Shown here one piece after another: positions 37,350 through 50,700 of a stretch of DNA of 64,000 nucleotides. Within the stretch, counting starts at the first letter, position 1. Each line of letters starts with the position of its first letter. The notes under the pieces are model-generated. The model had not been told where the DNA came from. It made no database searches and saw only the letters and a list, made by a program, of their open reading frames with translations. Position numbers and translations under genes: made by a program. Source of the stretch: Pachypanchax playfairii (lineage: Eukaryota > Chordata > Actinopteri > Cyprinodontiformes > Aplocheilidae); NCBI GenBank assembly GCA_006937955.1, contig SSNP01000006.1:6690997-6754996 (forward strand), given 5' to 3'.

Positions 37350-40300
37350 ACACACCACTGAGATGCCAGCATGGTAAAGACGTCAGCCTGTGGGTTGGTA
37401 AAGATGCGGAGCAGCTCAGGATCAGAGGAGAAGTGAGCCAACAGACGCAGCTCCACCTGGCAAAAATCTGACCGAACCCCCAGAAACACTTCAGTCAGTT
37501 CAGAAAGTGTTACTATAACTTACCAACATAACTACAACTCTGAAACTCAATATAATCTTCAACTACAATAAATTAAAAATAAAAAACTACTTTAAATATG
37601 CACTGAATATTTGCATCAAGGCACAGGAAGAAGTTGTGAACTTTAACATTTAAAGAAAGAGTCTGGCATTTTGGGATCTTTACTTCATTACATGAGAAAA
37701 TGAATCATTTGCTCCACATAACGTTGGCCCCTCCTCTCCGACTCTCTCAGTGGCAACATTTAAGTTTTGAAAGCTCTGGATTTGTCCCAGGATCCTCTCT
37801 CAGTAAGACAGACCCAGACTGGCGACCTGTCCAGGATGTCCCCAGCCCCTCGCCCCATAACCGCTGGAGATAAACACCAGCTCCCTGCGACCATAAACAG
37901 GAAGAAGCAGGTTCAGAAAATAAATGGATGGATGGATAGATGGATGGATGGATAGATGGATGGATGGATGGATGGATGGATGGATGGATGGATGGATGGA
38001 TGGATGGATGGATGGATGGATGGATGGATGGATGGATGGGTTGATGGATGGGTTGATGGATGGATGGATGGATGGATGGATGGATGGATGGATGGATGGA
38101 TGGATGGATGGATGGATGGATGGATGGATGGATGGGTGGATGGATGGATCTCTTATTTGTACAAGGAAATCCACAACAGAAAAGCTTCAGTCCTCTCTGC
38201 CACTTCACAGAGACACCTCTCTTCCTCTGCTGCTTCAGAATTGAATTATACTCAAACTAATGTGGAGAGTATTGAGAGGTTTTAACTCAGGATGAAGCAA
38301 CCAACTGTAATAGGCTTCAGTGAGGATGCTGAGAGAGGAAGAACGATTGTGAGTGGATGCACAGGATTATAAGAGCCTGGATTTCTAATGCTGATGCACC
38401 AAAAAGACTTATTGTTGCATTTATCATCATAGAGGCAAATCTGACAGTTTGTTGACAGGGAGAAAAAACAGAGCTAGTTCTGAAAAGAAAAAGAAGAAAT
38501 TTTATTAGGAAACTCCAAAGACTGCTCATGAAACATTTGGTATTGGACAGAGAGTGAAAATGTAAAGATTTAAGAGGAATCAGTTCAAATGAAAGCCTCA
38601 TGATGGACAGATAAATGATAGAGAATGTGTAGAACGAGTAGAAAGGTGATGGTGAGGTGAAAGATGAAGGGGAAGATGCAAGTGGGTTTGGCTGTGCTGA
38701 GATGAGCAAACGAAGGAGAGTTTCTAAAGATATCATCCCATTAATATTTGATGAGCTTTGTCATGCTTCCTCCAGGCACAGCTGAAAGCCACAGAAACAT
38801 ATTGCTGACCAGGATGTCGGAAAAAGAAACAGATGAAGAGAAAACAAGGAAACTTGGGATCTGATATTAAAAGATAAATATGTAAGACAAATAATACAGA
38901 GAACGTTAGGAGACGTGAGAAAAAATAAGTTGGTTTGTTGTGTACACCATTTAGTATGTTGTGTAGTACACCAAATAGAAAGTTAGGTAGTACACCAGAT
39001 AGTATGTTGTGGTGTACACCAGGTAGTATGTTGTGTAGTACACCAAATAGAAAGTTAGGTAGTACACCAGATAGCAAGTTGTGTAGTACACCAGATAGTA
39101 TGCTGTGGTGTACACCAAGTAGTATGTTGTGGTGTACACCAGATAGCATATTTTGTAGTACACCAGATAGCATGTTGTGGTGTACTCCAGATAGTATGTT
39201 GTGGTGTACACCAGATAGTATGTTGTGGTGTACACCAGACAGTATGTTGTGTAGTACACCAGATAGCATGTTGTGGTGTACACCAGATAGTATGTTTTGT
39301 ACTATACCAGATAGCATGTTGTGGTGTACACCAGATAGTATGTTGTGTAGTACACCAGATAGCATGTTGTGGTGTACACCAGACAGTATGTTGTGTAGTA
39401 CACCAGATAGCATGTTGTGGTGTACACCAGATAGTATGTTTTGTACTATACCAGATAGCATGTTGTGGTGTACACCAGATAGTATGTTTTGTAGTACACC
39501 ATATATTCCTTTGTAAAGTACACCAGATAGCATGTTGTGGTGTACACCAGATAGCATGTTGTGGTGTACACTAGATAGTATGTTGTGGTGTACACCAGAC
39601 AGGATGTTTTGTAGTACACCATATATTCCTTTGTAAAGTACACCAGATAGCATGTTGTGGTGTACACCAGATAGTATGTTGTAAAGTATACCAGATAGCA
39701 TGTTGTGGTGTACACCAGATAGTATGTTGTGTAGTACACCAGATAGTATGTTGTGTAGTACACCAGATAGTATGTTGTGGTGTACACCAGATAGTAAGTT
39801 GTGTAGTACACCAGATAGTATGTTGTGGTGTACACCAGATAGTATGTTGTGTAGTACACCAGATAGTGTGTTGTGGTGTACACCAGACAGTGTGTTGTGG
39901 TGTACACCAGATAGTACATGTTGTGGTGTACACCAGATAGTATGTTGTGGTGTACACCAGACAGTGTGTTGTGGTGTACACCAGATAGTACATGTTGTGG
40001 TGTACACCAGATAGTATGTTGTGGTGTACACCAGATAGTATGTTGTGGTGTACACCAGACAGTGTGTTGTGGTGTACACCAGACAGTGTGTTGTGGTGTA
40101 CACCAGATAGTATGTTGTGGTGTACACCAGATAGTATGTTGTGGTGTACACCAGACAGTGTGTTGTCGTGTACAACAGATAGTACATGTTGTGGTGTACA
40201 CCAGATAGTACATGTGGTGTACACCAGATAGTATGCTGTATGCAGCAGACAGTATGTTGTCTGCTCCAGATAGTATGTTGTGCACACCTAATGGTATGTT

Positions 40301-43300
40301 GTGTACACCATGTTCTTTCTCGTGCACACCAGATAGTATAAAAAGCAAAATACACAAAGCACAGCTAATGCTAACAAAGGCAGATGCTAAACAATAAGGT
40401 GAAATCGTGTCTGTAATTTGAGCTCTGAGGGACTGTGTTAACAGTAACACAACAGCAGACAGCAAACCCAGTTTGTTTGCAACACTGGTCATTTTTAATT
40501 TGTACCGCCATGTAAAATAAAAGTATATTGAGCCTTTTTTATATAAACTCTCCATGTTGCAACTCATCTCTGAAAGCATGCAACCTGATTCCATGTTCAA
40601 AGAGGAATCCATGAGGGAATTTATTAGCTTTTGTTCTCGTTTTTGGCTACCTTTACTTTCTTTCTCCCTGCAGCTCCCACACGCCAGCAAACAACAGAAA
40701 AATATCTGAGCTGACAATTAAAAACATAAACAAACACACAAGCTGCAGTAAGACTGGGATGAATAACTTTCTTACATGTTGACAAAATAACTTTCAACCC
40801 TGGATGAGATTTTTTTGAAGTTCAGATCTATAAACATACTAAAAACAATCTGCGTGAGACTAAAATGCAATAGATGTCTCCAGTTTAGAAAGGACACAAG
40901 AGGACATGCAGGGGAAACTATGTGAGTGCATCCAAGGAAAATTTGTTGCCACAACAACCTTGTCTCCTCTAAGGTCATGTGTGTGTTTGTGTGTCGTGTC
41001 TGTTGAAGCGAGCAAGTTCCTCCCAGCTGGTTTTGTGCATAATGTGGATGCATCCTGCAGCTTTCCTCCTGCTCACCCTGGTTATCTGTCTGGTTATGTA
41101 AGTGTGCGACTCTGTCAGGCCCAGCAGACACCCTACATTCCCCACAAAGCTTTTCCAGACTGACAGCGTCCCGACATGCTCTCTTTGCCTGCACAACACA
41201 GACAAACAACAACTCTAAAGTCACCTTTTAATGCCAGATGAGGCCAAGTGAGTGTTTGAGGTGAATATTCAAAAACTTGAACAGAATTTTAAGGCATAAG
41301 CAAAAAAACATGCAATGCTCTCAGATTGACATAGTTTATATTTAAAGATGACGGTTAAATGCTTTTAAATAAAATGTTATTTAATAGCACCTGCCTTAGT
41401 AATATTTCACATAAAATAACATCATAAAATAACTTTGTGCTCATTGTTCTACCTGCAGCGATAAAGGTATGTCCCTCCTGAGGAATGAACATGGTACGAG
41501 GATGAACAGTCACTATCTCCTCCTCCTTTCCTGTGATGTTAGAGAAAGACCTTTAAACACACTGCACATCACTTTAAAGACAAATATACAGATTACATTA
41601 TATCATCCTGTACAGACCTGTTTACAACATTAAAATCAGCAGGAACAAGTATGTAAAAAACATGAATACTTAAAGTAATACATCCGACACTTTGAAGCAG
41701 GTTCCTGTGGAAAGATTAAGAAATCATGTCCTTCCCTTTAAATCTGTGTCATCAGTTCTCACTGGTTTAGAAATTATCTATAGAATTTCAGCTAATACAC
41801 AACCAGAACTTGATCTAGTTAGTCAGTTAAGGCGGGTGGGTGGAGATTTGAGGAGGAGCTGCAAAAGAAAAGGAGGAGGGCTGGTTCTTATCTGGGGACT
41901 GATCTGGAGTCTCTTGAGTTGATTGTCCAAAGGAGGATGAAGAACATGAAAATCATCATGGAGAACCCTCATTATCCTCTTCAAAGCACAGTAACTCAAC
42001 AACAGAGTGTCTTCAGATCTGCTGCAGCACAGACCACTACAGGAGATCCTTCCTGTCCACAGCTAGAACCCTCTACCGGAGATCCTTCCTGTCCACAGCT
42101 AGAACCCTCTACCGGAGATCCTTCCTGTCCACAGCTAGAACCCTCTACAGGAGATCCTTCCTGTCCACAGCTAGAACCCTCTACAGGAGATCCTTCCTGT
42201 CCACAGCTAGAACCCTCTACAGGAGATCCTTCCTGTCCACAGCTAGAACCTTCTACAGGAGATCCTTCCTGTCCACAGCTAGAACCTTCTACAAGAGACC
42301 CTCTTCTACAGGAGATCCTTCCTGTCCACAGCTAGAACCCTCTACAGGAGATCCTTCCTGTCCACAGCTAGAACCCTCTACCGGAGATCCTTCCTGTCCA
42401 CAGCTAGAACCCTCTACCGGAGATCCTTCCTGTCCACAGCTAGAACCCTCTACAGGATTTCCTTCCTGTCCACAGCTAGAACCTTCTACAGGAGATCCTT
42501 CCTGTCCACAGCTAGAACCCTCTACAGGAGATCCTTCCTGTCCACAGCTAGAACCCTCTACAGGAGATCCTTCCTGTCCACAGCTAGAACCCTCTACAGG
42601 AGATCCTTCCTGTCCACAGCTAGAACCCTCTACAGGAGATCCTCTCTACAGGAGATCCTTCCTGTCCACAGCTAGAACCCTCTACAGGAGATCCTTCCTG
42701 TCCACAGCTAGAACCATCTACAAGAGACCCTCTTCTACAGGAGATCCTTCCTGTCCACAGCTAGAACCCTCTACAGGAGATCCTTCCTGTCCACAGCTAG
42801 AACCCTCTACAGGAGATCCTTCCTGTCCACAGCTAGAACCCTCTACAGGAGATCCTTCCTGTCCACAGCTAGAACCCTCTACAGGAGATCCTTCCTGTCC
42901 ACAGCTAGAACCTTCTACAGGAGATCCTTCCTGTCCACAGCTAGAACCTTCTAAAGGAGATCCTCTTCTACAGGAGATCCTTCCTGTCCACAGCTAGAAC
43001 CTTCTACAGGAGATCCTCTTCTACAGGAGATCCTTCCTGTCCACAGCTAGAACCTTCTACAGGAGATCCTTCCTGTCCACAGCTAGAACCTTCTAAAGGA
43101 GATCCTCTTCTACAGGAGATCCTTCCTGTCCACAGCTAGAACCCTCTACAGGAGATCCTTCCTGTCCACAGCTAGAACCTTCTACAAGAGACCCTCTTCT
43201 ACAGGAGATCCTTCCTGTCCACAGCTAGAACCCTCTACAGGAGATCCTTCCTGTCCACAGCTAGAACCCTCTACAGGAGATCCTTCCTGTCCACAGCTAG

Positions 43301-44645
43301 AACCTTCTACAAGAGACCCTCTTCTACAGGAGATCCTTCCTGTCCACAGCTAGAACCCTCTACAGGAGATCCTTCCTGTCCACAGCTAGAACCCTCTACA
43401 GGAGATCCTTCCTGTCCACAGCTAGAACCTTCTACAAGAGACCCTCTTCTACAGGAGATCCTTCCTGTCCACAGCTAGAACCCTCTACAGGAGATCCTTC
43501 CTGTCCACAGCTAGAACCCTCTACAGGAGATCCTTCCTGTCCACAGCTAGAACCCTCTACAGGAGATCCTTCCTGTCCACAGCTAGAACCTTCTACAAGA
43601 GACCCTCTTCTACAGGAGATCCTTCCTGTCCACAGCTAGAACCCTCTACAGGAGATCCTTCCTGTCCACAGCTAGCACCTTCTACAGGAGATCCTTCCTG
43701 TCCACAGCTAGAACCTTCTACAAGAGACCCTCTTCTACAGGAGATCCTTCCTGTCCACAGCTAGAACCCTCTACAGGAGATCCTTCCTGTCCACAGCTAG
43801 AACCTTCTACATGAGATCCTTCCTGTCCACAGCTAGAACCCTCTACAGGAGATCCTTCCTGTCCACAGCTAGAACCTTCTAAAGGAGATCCTCTTCTACA
43901 GGAGATCCTTCCTGTCCACAGCTAGAACCCTCTACAGGAGATCCTTCCTGTCCACAGCTAGAACCCTCTACAGGAGATCCTTCCTGTCCACAGCTAGAAC
44001 CTTCTAAAGGAGATCCTTCCTGTCAACAGCTAGAACCTTCTACAAGAGACCCTCTTCTACAGGAGATCCTTCCTGTCCACAGCTAGAACCTTCTACAGGA
44101 GATCCTTCCTGTCCACAGCTAGAACCCTCTACAGGAGATCCTTCCTGTCCACAGCTAGAACCCTCTACAGGAGATCCTTCCTGTCCACAGCTAGAACCCT
44201 CTACAGGAGATCCTTCCTGTCCACAGCTAGAACCTTCTACAGGAGTTCCTTCCTGTCCACAGCTAGAACCTTCTAAAAGAGACCCTCTTCTACAGGAGAT
44301 CCTTCCTGTCCACAGCTAGAACCCTCTACAGGAGATCCTTCCTGTCCACAGCTAGAACCCTCTACAGGAGATCCTTCCTGTCCACAGCTAGAACCCTCTA
44401 CAGGAGATCCTTCCTGTCCACAGCTAGAACCCTCTACAGGAGATCCTCTTCTACAGGAGATCCTTCCTGTCCACAGCTAGAACCCTCTACAGGAGATCCT
44501 TCCTGTCCACAGCTAGAACCTTCTACAGGAGATCCTTCCTGTCCACAGCTAGAACCTTCTACAATGGCTCCCTGAAGAAGAACTGAGCTACAACAACATT
44601 TAATTTCCATTCGGGATTAATAAAGTATTTTAGATTTTTTTTTAA

Positions 44646-44743
<98 letters not shown>

Positions 44744-47700
44744 ACAAACTGTCACGCTGTGTGGACATCTCACATCAGCTTGACAAAAATACGTCTGAAG
44801 CACCACACACACTCATAAAATGACAGTAAAACACACATACCTCAAACACACATGCAAACTAGCACTAAGCACTCAGTTGTAAAATGTGTCTTTGCTTCTC
44901 CCCAGAGACAGAAAGTGATAACTGATACGTGGATGAGAGGGATTGAAGGGATGGAAGCAGGAAGGAGGATTTGATGACAACAAACCCTGGAAATCTGAGT
45001 CAGTAAAGAGCAGAGCTGCTGGTGTTTTTGTGATTCAGCCAATCAGGAATGGAGACGAAAAAAACAACAAAAAGCAAACTGAGTGTAGCAACACCGTCCA
45101 CTAGAGCTGCAGAATCAGTCTGGCGTGGTCACACCAACAGATGGATGAATGTGTTCTCATATTGTACTCATCGACAAATGGAGACATTTGTTTGTTCTTT
45201 GTTTAGAAACACACTAGTACATCTGAAGCAGGTAAGTATTAAATAATGTTTCTTATTTAGCACCTGCTATTTTTTGAACTGATACTGGAAGAACAGTCAC
45301 AAACTGTAGGTATTGTATAAAAGAGAAGATCTCAGGCTTGAAAGAGAAAACCTTATTCAGTTTACAGACGCTGTCAGATGTTTGAAACTAGAGTCACAAT
45401 CACAGTGTTCCTTACACGTCAAATAACTAATCACAACTAAATATAGCTTAAAAATGACTATCTGACCACAAATTTAGGAGTTTAGTTAGTTAGGAACTGC
45501 ATAAATTAACATAAAATACACCAACATAAAAAAAACAATGACTGAAGATGTATTTTTTATTTATGAAAATGTCCCTTTCATATGGGGGAGGGGCTTAAAG
45601 TCTGTGATCTTTTGTTTCAGCGGCAAATTTCTGATCAGATGTCTACTAATTATTTTTAGGGTCAATGCCACATAACTTAAAAGCTGGATGGACCAACTGT
45701 AGGTTATAACTGTCTGATAAAAGTGATGAAGGCAACAGTATGGCCAAAACAAAAGTTGTTTCCTTCTTTTGAAAAAATGATGTAATTGTGTGTACATGAG
45801 TAAAAAAGGTAGTTTTAATAAAGATCACTTGCTACACCTGCCATCCTGAGTACTGGAGGGAACCAACAACAAGAACAGTCAAAGGAATTGTGATATTACT
45901 GATTGTTATACTAAAACTAAAAATACAGAGAGGCTGACTAACTGTCACCTCTCTGAATGGACTACATTTGATAAAATAAAGTGATGAGCAGACCATTTTG
46001 TTGTTTTTAACACCCTCACACCCTGTGTTTCTCTCTGGTGTTGTAAAGATTAAGATATGATATTTTGAAAAAAATAAAAATAAATAAAACCTAAGAAAGG
46101 AAGCGTCTTCTTTTAACCCACTGAGATGTAAAATGAAGCTTAATAATGCCAAGATAATGAAGTAAATTATCCTATGATCAACCAATAGTTGACTTCATTA
46201 TTTCAATATAATTAATTCATGAGCGCAACAGAAAAAAAATAATTGTTTTCATTATCATTTTATGATTCCAATGTATTAGATATGGGATTTTATTTTGAAA
46301 ATCTACAGTTTTAGATGATGTACTTTGTTGTGGATGCAATTGTGTTGTTTTAATACTTACCATGCAAAAATCAAAGAGATGAGATGCAGCTAAAGAAGCA
46401 AAGCTTTAGGAAGGACAGAGCAGCTTTAGTGAGGAGCCCTTTGCTGCTGTAGACTTTAATCTACCTCATAAACCCTCTTTACGAGCTCCCTGCTCATCAG
46501 TTTTTGCTCCTCTCAGGAGGACTGTGCTCCACCAGCACACCTACCTGCCCCTCAACATTTATCACAGTCTCATTCTGTGAAACATGTGTGTGTGTGGGGG
46601 GGGGGGGGGGTTNNNNNNNNNNGGGGGGGGGGGGGGGGGGTTCTGTGTGTGCACAAGCATCTTACCTTGGATATACTGTGATCTGCTGATTTGAAGTGGC
46701 TGCCTCGGCAGAGCCTGAAAGTTCTAGTTTGGGAGAGACAGAGTATCAGATGGAGGTCATTTTCATGTCGTAAATGTGTCTCAGGACCGAATGCAAGTGG
46801 AGCTACTTTTATTACCTGCTGCTGAAAGGCGGTAAAACTTTTTCCAATGTTTGTGTTCATTAGCAAAATGTTTCATCAACAACCAGACAGATTTTAATGA
46901 AACTTTTAAGACTTTGATGGAAATACATTAACAACTGTTTAACTTAGCATGATTGCACACAGCAAAGAACCAACTACTTGTAAACAAACTACCGGTAGTG
47001 TTCTGGGGATCTGATTAATGCTTGTGACCATGTCCCCATGCACAAGCATTTTATGGAGGGTGCTGCAGGATTATAGGGTGTCAGGGTCGTCTTTAAGGAC
47101 TATCTAGTCCTTGTACAACTAAAAAAGGAGCTGTGTCTGCATTCTCAACAAACATTCAAGCTGGTGCATGTTGGACTCCACCTTGTCTTTGATTCTGTTA
47201 GTGGTTTTCATGGATGGGATCTCAGGGTGTAAGTTGTGGTGAGCATAGCATCTTGTTTGGAAATTTCAGGGTCTTAATTCTGTTGGCGTCTTTAAGCCAT
47301 GACCATCAGTACGAACGGTGACTTCTGATTCAGAAAATTGTTTCATTAAAGAGGTCATTTCACACAAATTTCATGACTTTGTGGTTATTTCTGAAGTATT
47401 AACCTGTAGTATGAAACATTTTATACCTAAAAAATGTCAGGAAACACTGATTAACAGACCTTTCAATCTATCTGCGTGAAGAATTGGCTGGTTTCGGGCA
47501 GCAATTAATTAATATTCATTATTCGAATTTGCTGGACTCTGATTGGCTAACAAACTAGCCCATGAAAGCAAGGTTTACTGTTTCCTGCCCCGCTGCGCAT
47601 GGCAACAGCGCACCGAGTCTCTTCCAGTTGATACGTCTTTATGCTAACAGCTTTTAGCCAGCAGCATGCTAGGCGTGGTTTCGAATGCAGGAGCTGATGA

Positions 47701-50700
47701 ATAATAACGAGCAAAAGAGTTGTGACGTAACAAGTAACGGCCGTTCGCACTCGGGAGAACTCAGGTGTTATCACCACCTGCGTAGTTTGAGAGATTAAAA
47801 CTGAAAGAGAAGTTGTTGACCTGTTTTCACACCCACTATGAAGGTAAGAACACCTGTGGAGCTAAAATATTCAACAGAAACCTCAGAAAAAATGTTTTTA
47901 AAAGAAGGGCCTCTTTAAACTATCAAAATATTGGACTTTTCATCTTTTAATATGCTCAACCTGAAAAAAAGGACAAACTACTCTGAACGGTGTCAACAGC
48001 AGGGGAAATATTTCTGGACCTGAAAGTTTTCCAAAATGACGAGTAACAATTTACTTGAACAAGGTCGACGTTAAGGAGCTTCCTGTCAGATAATGTCCAA
48101 CTGCAGAACTCAATAAGATTTGGATCTATTATAAAAACTAAAAACTGGAAACATTTTCACTTAAATCTCCTATTCCAATTGTTAATTTATTTATAAAATA
48201 ATGTAAAGTGACAAATATTATAATCTAGGAAAATACATTCTGTGATCAAGTCAAATCCTCTGTCATACGAGGGAATCTCAGAGTAGAGCTGCAACTCTTC
48301 CACATCGACAGGAGTCAGGTGAGGTGCTTCAGAGATCTGAAGAGACCCAAACTCATTAGGCAGATCATTTATTCTCTCAGGCCTAAGTGTGACTTCTGAG
48401 ATCCCCCAAGAGTCACTGAGGAGATGGATGTCTGAGTTTACTGCCTTCAGATAAAATAATAAAAATGTGTGCATTGATAAAATAGCATGGGATAAAACTT
48501 CATTTAGTTCAATTTCAAACAGTGGAGAAGTTAGATTTTTCTTGTCAGTAATTTAACCACTTAAAGACCCACTCTGATGAAAATTGTGTTTTTCGTGTTG
48601 TTAACATGTTCTTGTGGCATTTTCTGATGCTAGAGGACATATCTTAAGAAAATTAAGCTCAAAATTACACTGAATATTTCTGCATTCAAATCCTTGTGAA
48701 TCAGTAGCAGACACAAAAAAAAACTGAATCTGTGATGTAGAAAAGCCAGTGGGCGGGCCACAAGCTCCTGCTCTGCTAGCTGTAGGCTTACTGTAAGCTA
48801 GCAGTAGAGCTAGAGTATTGCTAATAAGCTACTGCTACTATGCAGAAACTACACAGGTTTTGTGATTTGGGGCAAAAACGCTATAGTCATAATTTAAAGA
48901 CCACTGAGATGCTTTAAAATATCTCAAAAGATTGTCGTAGTGGGTCTTCAAAACTTTTTTGTTCCCTCTTTACTGAAACTGTGACCAGCACAAAATACGA
49001 CTAGCGGTTTTGCTCTCCTGCCTAATCGTTTAATAATCAGTAAAATTGTGACATTTTATCCGACAGATCTTTAAAATCAAAAACTCTAAAATCGGAAAAT
49101 AATCATGCCCATTGGGTTTTTGGTCTTGTCTGCATTGAACTGAAACAGATACAACAGAAAAAGTTAACACCAAAAAATATTACAATTCACTAGCACACAC
49201 ACACAAGGACACTCACATAATCACACACAGAGAAAACAGGCCGGTTCAGACACAGCAGCTCCATTTTAATCTCTATTAATCCCATTATATCCATCCTTTT
49301 GATACACACAGTCATAAATATCAGATGATGTGGGTTTTAAAGGGATGTTAAAGGTGATTTTCAAAGACAGTTAAGGACACAGTAATCCGTGTGCACACTG
49401 AAATACATGCAGGTAGACTCATGATGGATTAGGATGAAGAGGCAGGAAAAGAAAGAGCTGTAGACGTAAAGTTCAACCATGTGTGAGATTCAGAGAGGAA
49501 AACATCACCTTGCTTCTTTCACTAATTTATTATTTACTAGAGGAAAGGACTAAGAAGCAGGTCTGTGAGCCAAGACTGCAGAGGTTGGATGTGGACAGTG
49601 GAAAGACCTGAACAGGGATCAGCTATTATTGGTAAGCACACAGACTAGGGTTGGGGGTAAATTATTATTTTTAAAACGATAATTCAGCTAATTATTTTAA
49701 TAGCATAATTGACTATTCTGATGAATAATTAGAGGATTAATCTAATGATTATTTATCTGTTGCCCGATTAATAAAAACCATAAAATTTCAAATATGTATA
49801 TACATATATACCCCCAGAATGTAATAAATGACTTTATAATACAACAGTTTTCCAAATCCAAACATCTTCTGCTTATAACAAACTGGCAAAGTAACGTTGA
49901 ACAGATATGAGTTTACATTACTACAATCTGCTTGCTACCGCAGCTAGTAGCTCGTCACTTTGGTGATGCCAATTGGCTGTACGCCGACGTTTTTGGCTAG
50001 ATAGCTGTGTTCTGTTAGCTTTAAGTTAGCGACCGTAATCATTCATGTAGCATATTAAGCTATTTATAACTAACGCTAGCTAAACACAGCTGTTTAGCCA
50101 CCAGCTACTAGCAGAAAGCAGACACAAACATAGTTATATTGTGCTACCAAAGTGCGCAAAGCTTAGATGTTTCCTCATAGAAGTTGTGCTGGTGTGATAT
50201 GCCGCTTCATCATGTAAAGACTGCAAATAATTATGCGTTGACGCTTCTGGCTGAGTTTATCGTATCTCCACACCTTTGAGGTTGGGCAGGGGGTAACATG
50301 TAGAGCTTGGGAGTGCTGGTGGGCGAAGGGTGCATTGAATGCCGGATTTGACGTTGACGATTTTTTGGAATCAATTCGTCAACGTCATCAACGCCTTGCT
50401 ACAGGCCTAACACAGACACATTTAAGTACTGGTGGCTTTAAATTTTTTGTAGGATCTGTGATCTTTGGGGTTGAATGAATGTGAAAACGTGAATGTAATT
50501 AGGGATTTTTGAGAGCCTGATTGTGTATTTTGTTAATTTGAATTGTACTATGGATTTTCAGGTAATTTAAAGTATCGTGTGTGAATATTCAGGCAGCATG
50601 TGCTGCACCGTGATAGCAGCATAAATCAATACAAATGCACTCACACCACTTAAAGGACACAAGCCACTAAAAAATTCCCTGACAAGTGATCAGGATAAAC

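Larger units (their letters stand above)
37291..38209. repeat. tandem block 2b (probable contig-overlap duplicate)
   Basis: Second copy of 36471-37289, with a longer (TGGA)n array that includes two TTGATGGATGGG variants near 38039-38056. It continues into unique sequence (agacacctctcttcc), so this copy is the one joined to the rest of the gene. Confidence 0.9.
37468..41452 (-). other. poln intron between exons 6 and 7
   Basis: Holds most of tandem block 2b, unassigned sequence at 38210-38930, the 24-bp satellite (38941-40300) and about 1.1 kb (40350-41452) in which I see no exon with paired splice signals. Confidence 0.65.
41531..46665 (-). other. poln intron between exons 5 and 6
   Basis: Dominated by a 36-bp minisatellite (42030-44565), directly followed by a (TTGA)n array. 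44760-46590 is AT-rich, with no recognisable gene or well-bounded element. A poly-G gap lies at 46599-46642, close to exon 5. Confidence 0.65.

Noticed and set aside
37104..38244. ORFs of repeated Met-Asp-Gly-Trp or Ile-His-Pro-Ser
   Set aside because: These are translation of (TGGA)n microsatellite tails of a SINE. The minus ORFs extend into the real exon only in the wrong or accidental context.
38733..40355. 540-codon minus-strand ORF and several long overlapping ORFs on both strands
   Set aside because: They are produced by the 24-bp satellite: the period is a multiple of three, so frames stay open on both strands, and the peptides are simple 8-residue repeats.
40772..41224. 150-codon minus ORF
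   Set aside because: No domain, low-complexity His/Thr tail from a GT-rich stretch, no splice sites in agreement with poln exons 6 and 7, which already join in phase.
41919..42335. 138-codon ORF with [12 protein letters not shown] repeats
   Set aside because: It is read-through of the 36-bp minisatellite and is broken as soon as the 17-bp variant insertion occurs. No splice or domain evidence.
42030..44565. CRISPR-like periodic repeats
   Set aside because: Units are directly tandem with no unique spacers, and the genome is vertebrate. This is a minisatellite.
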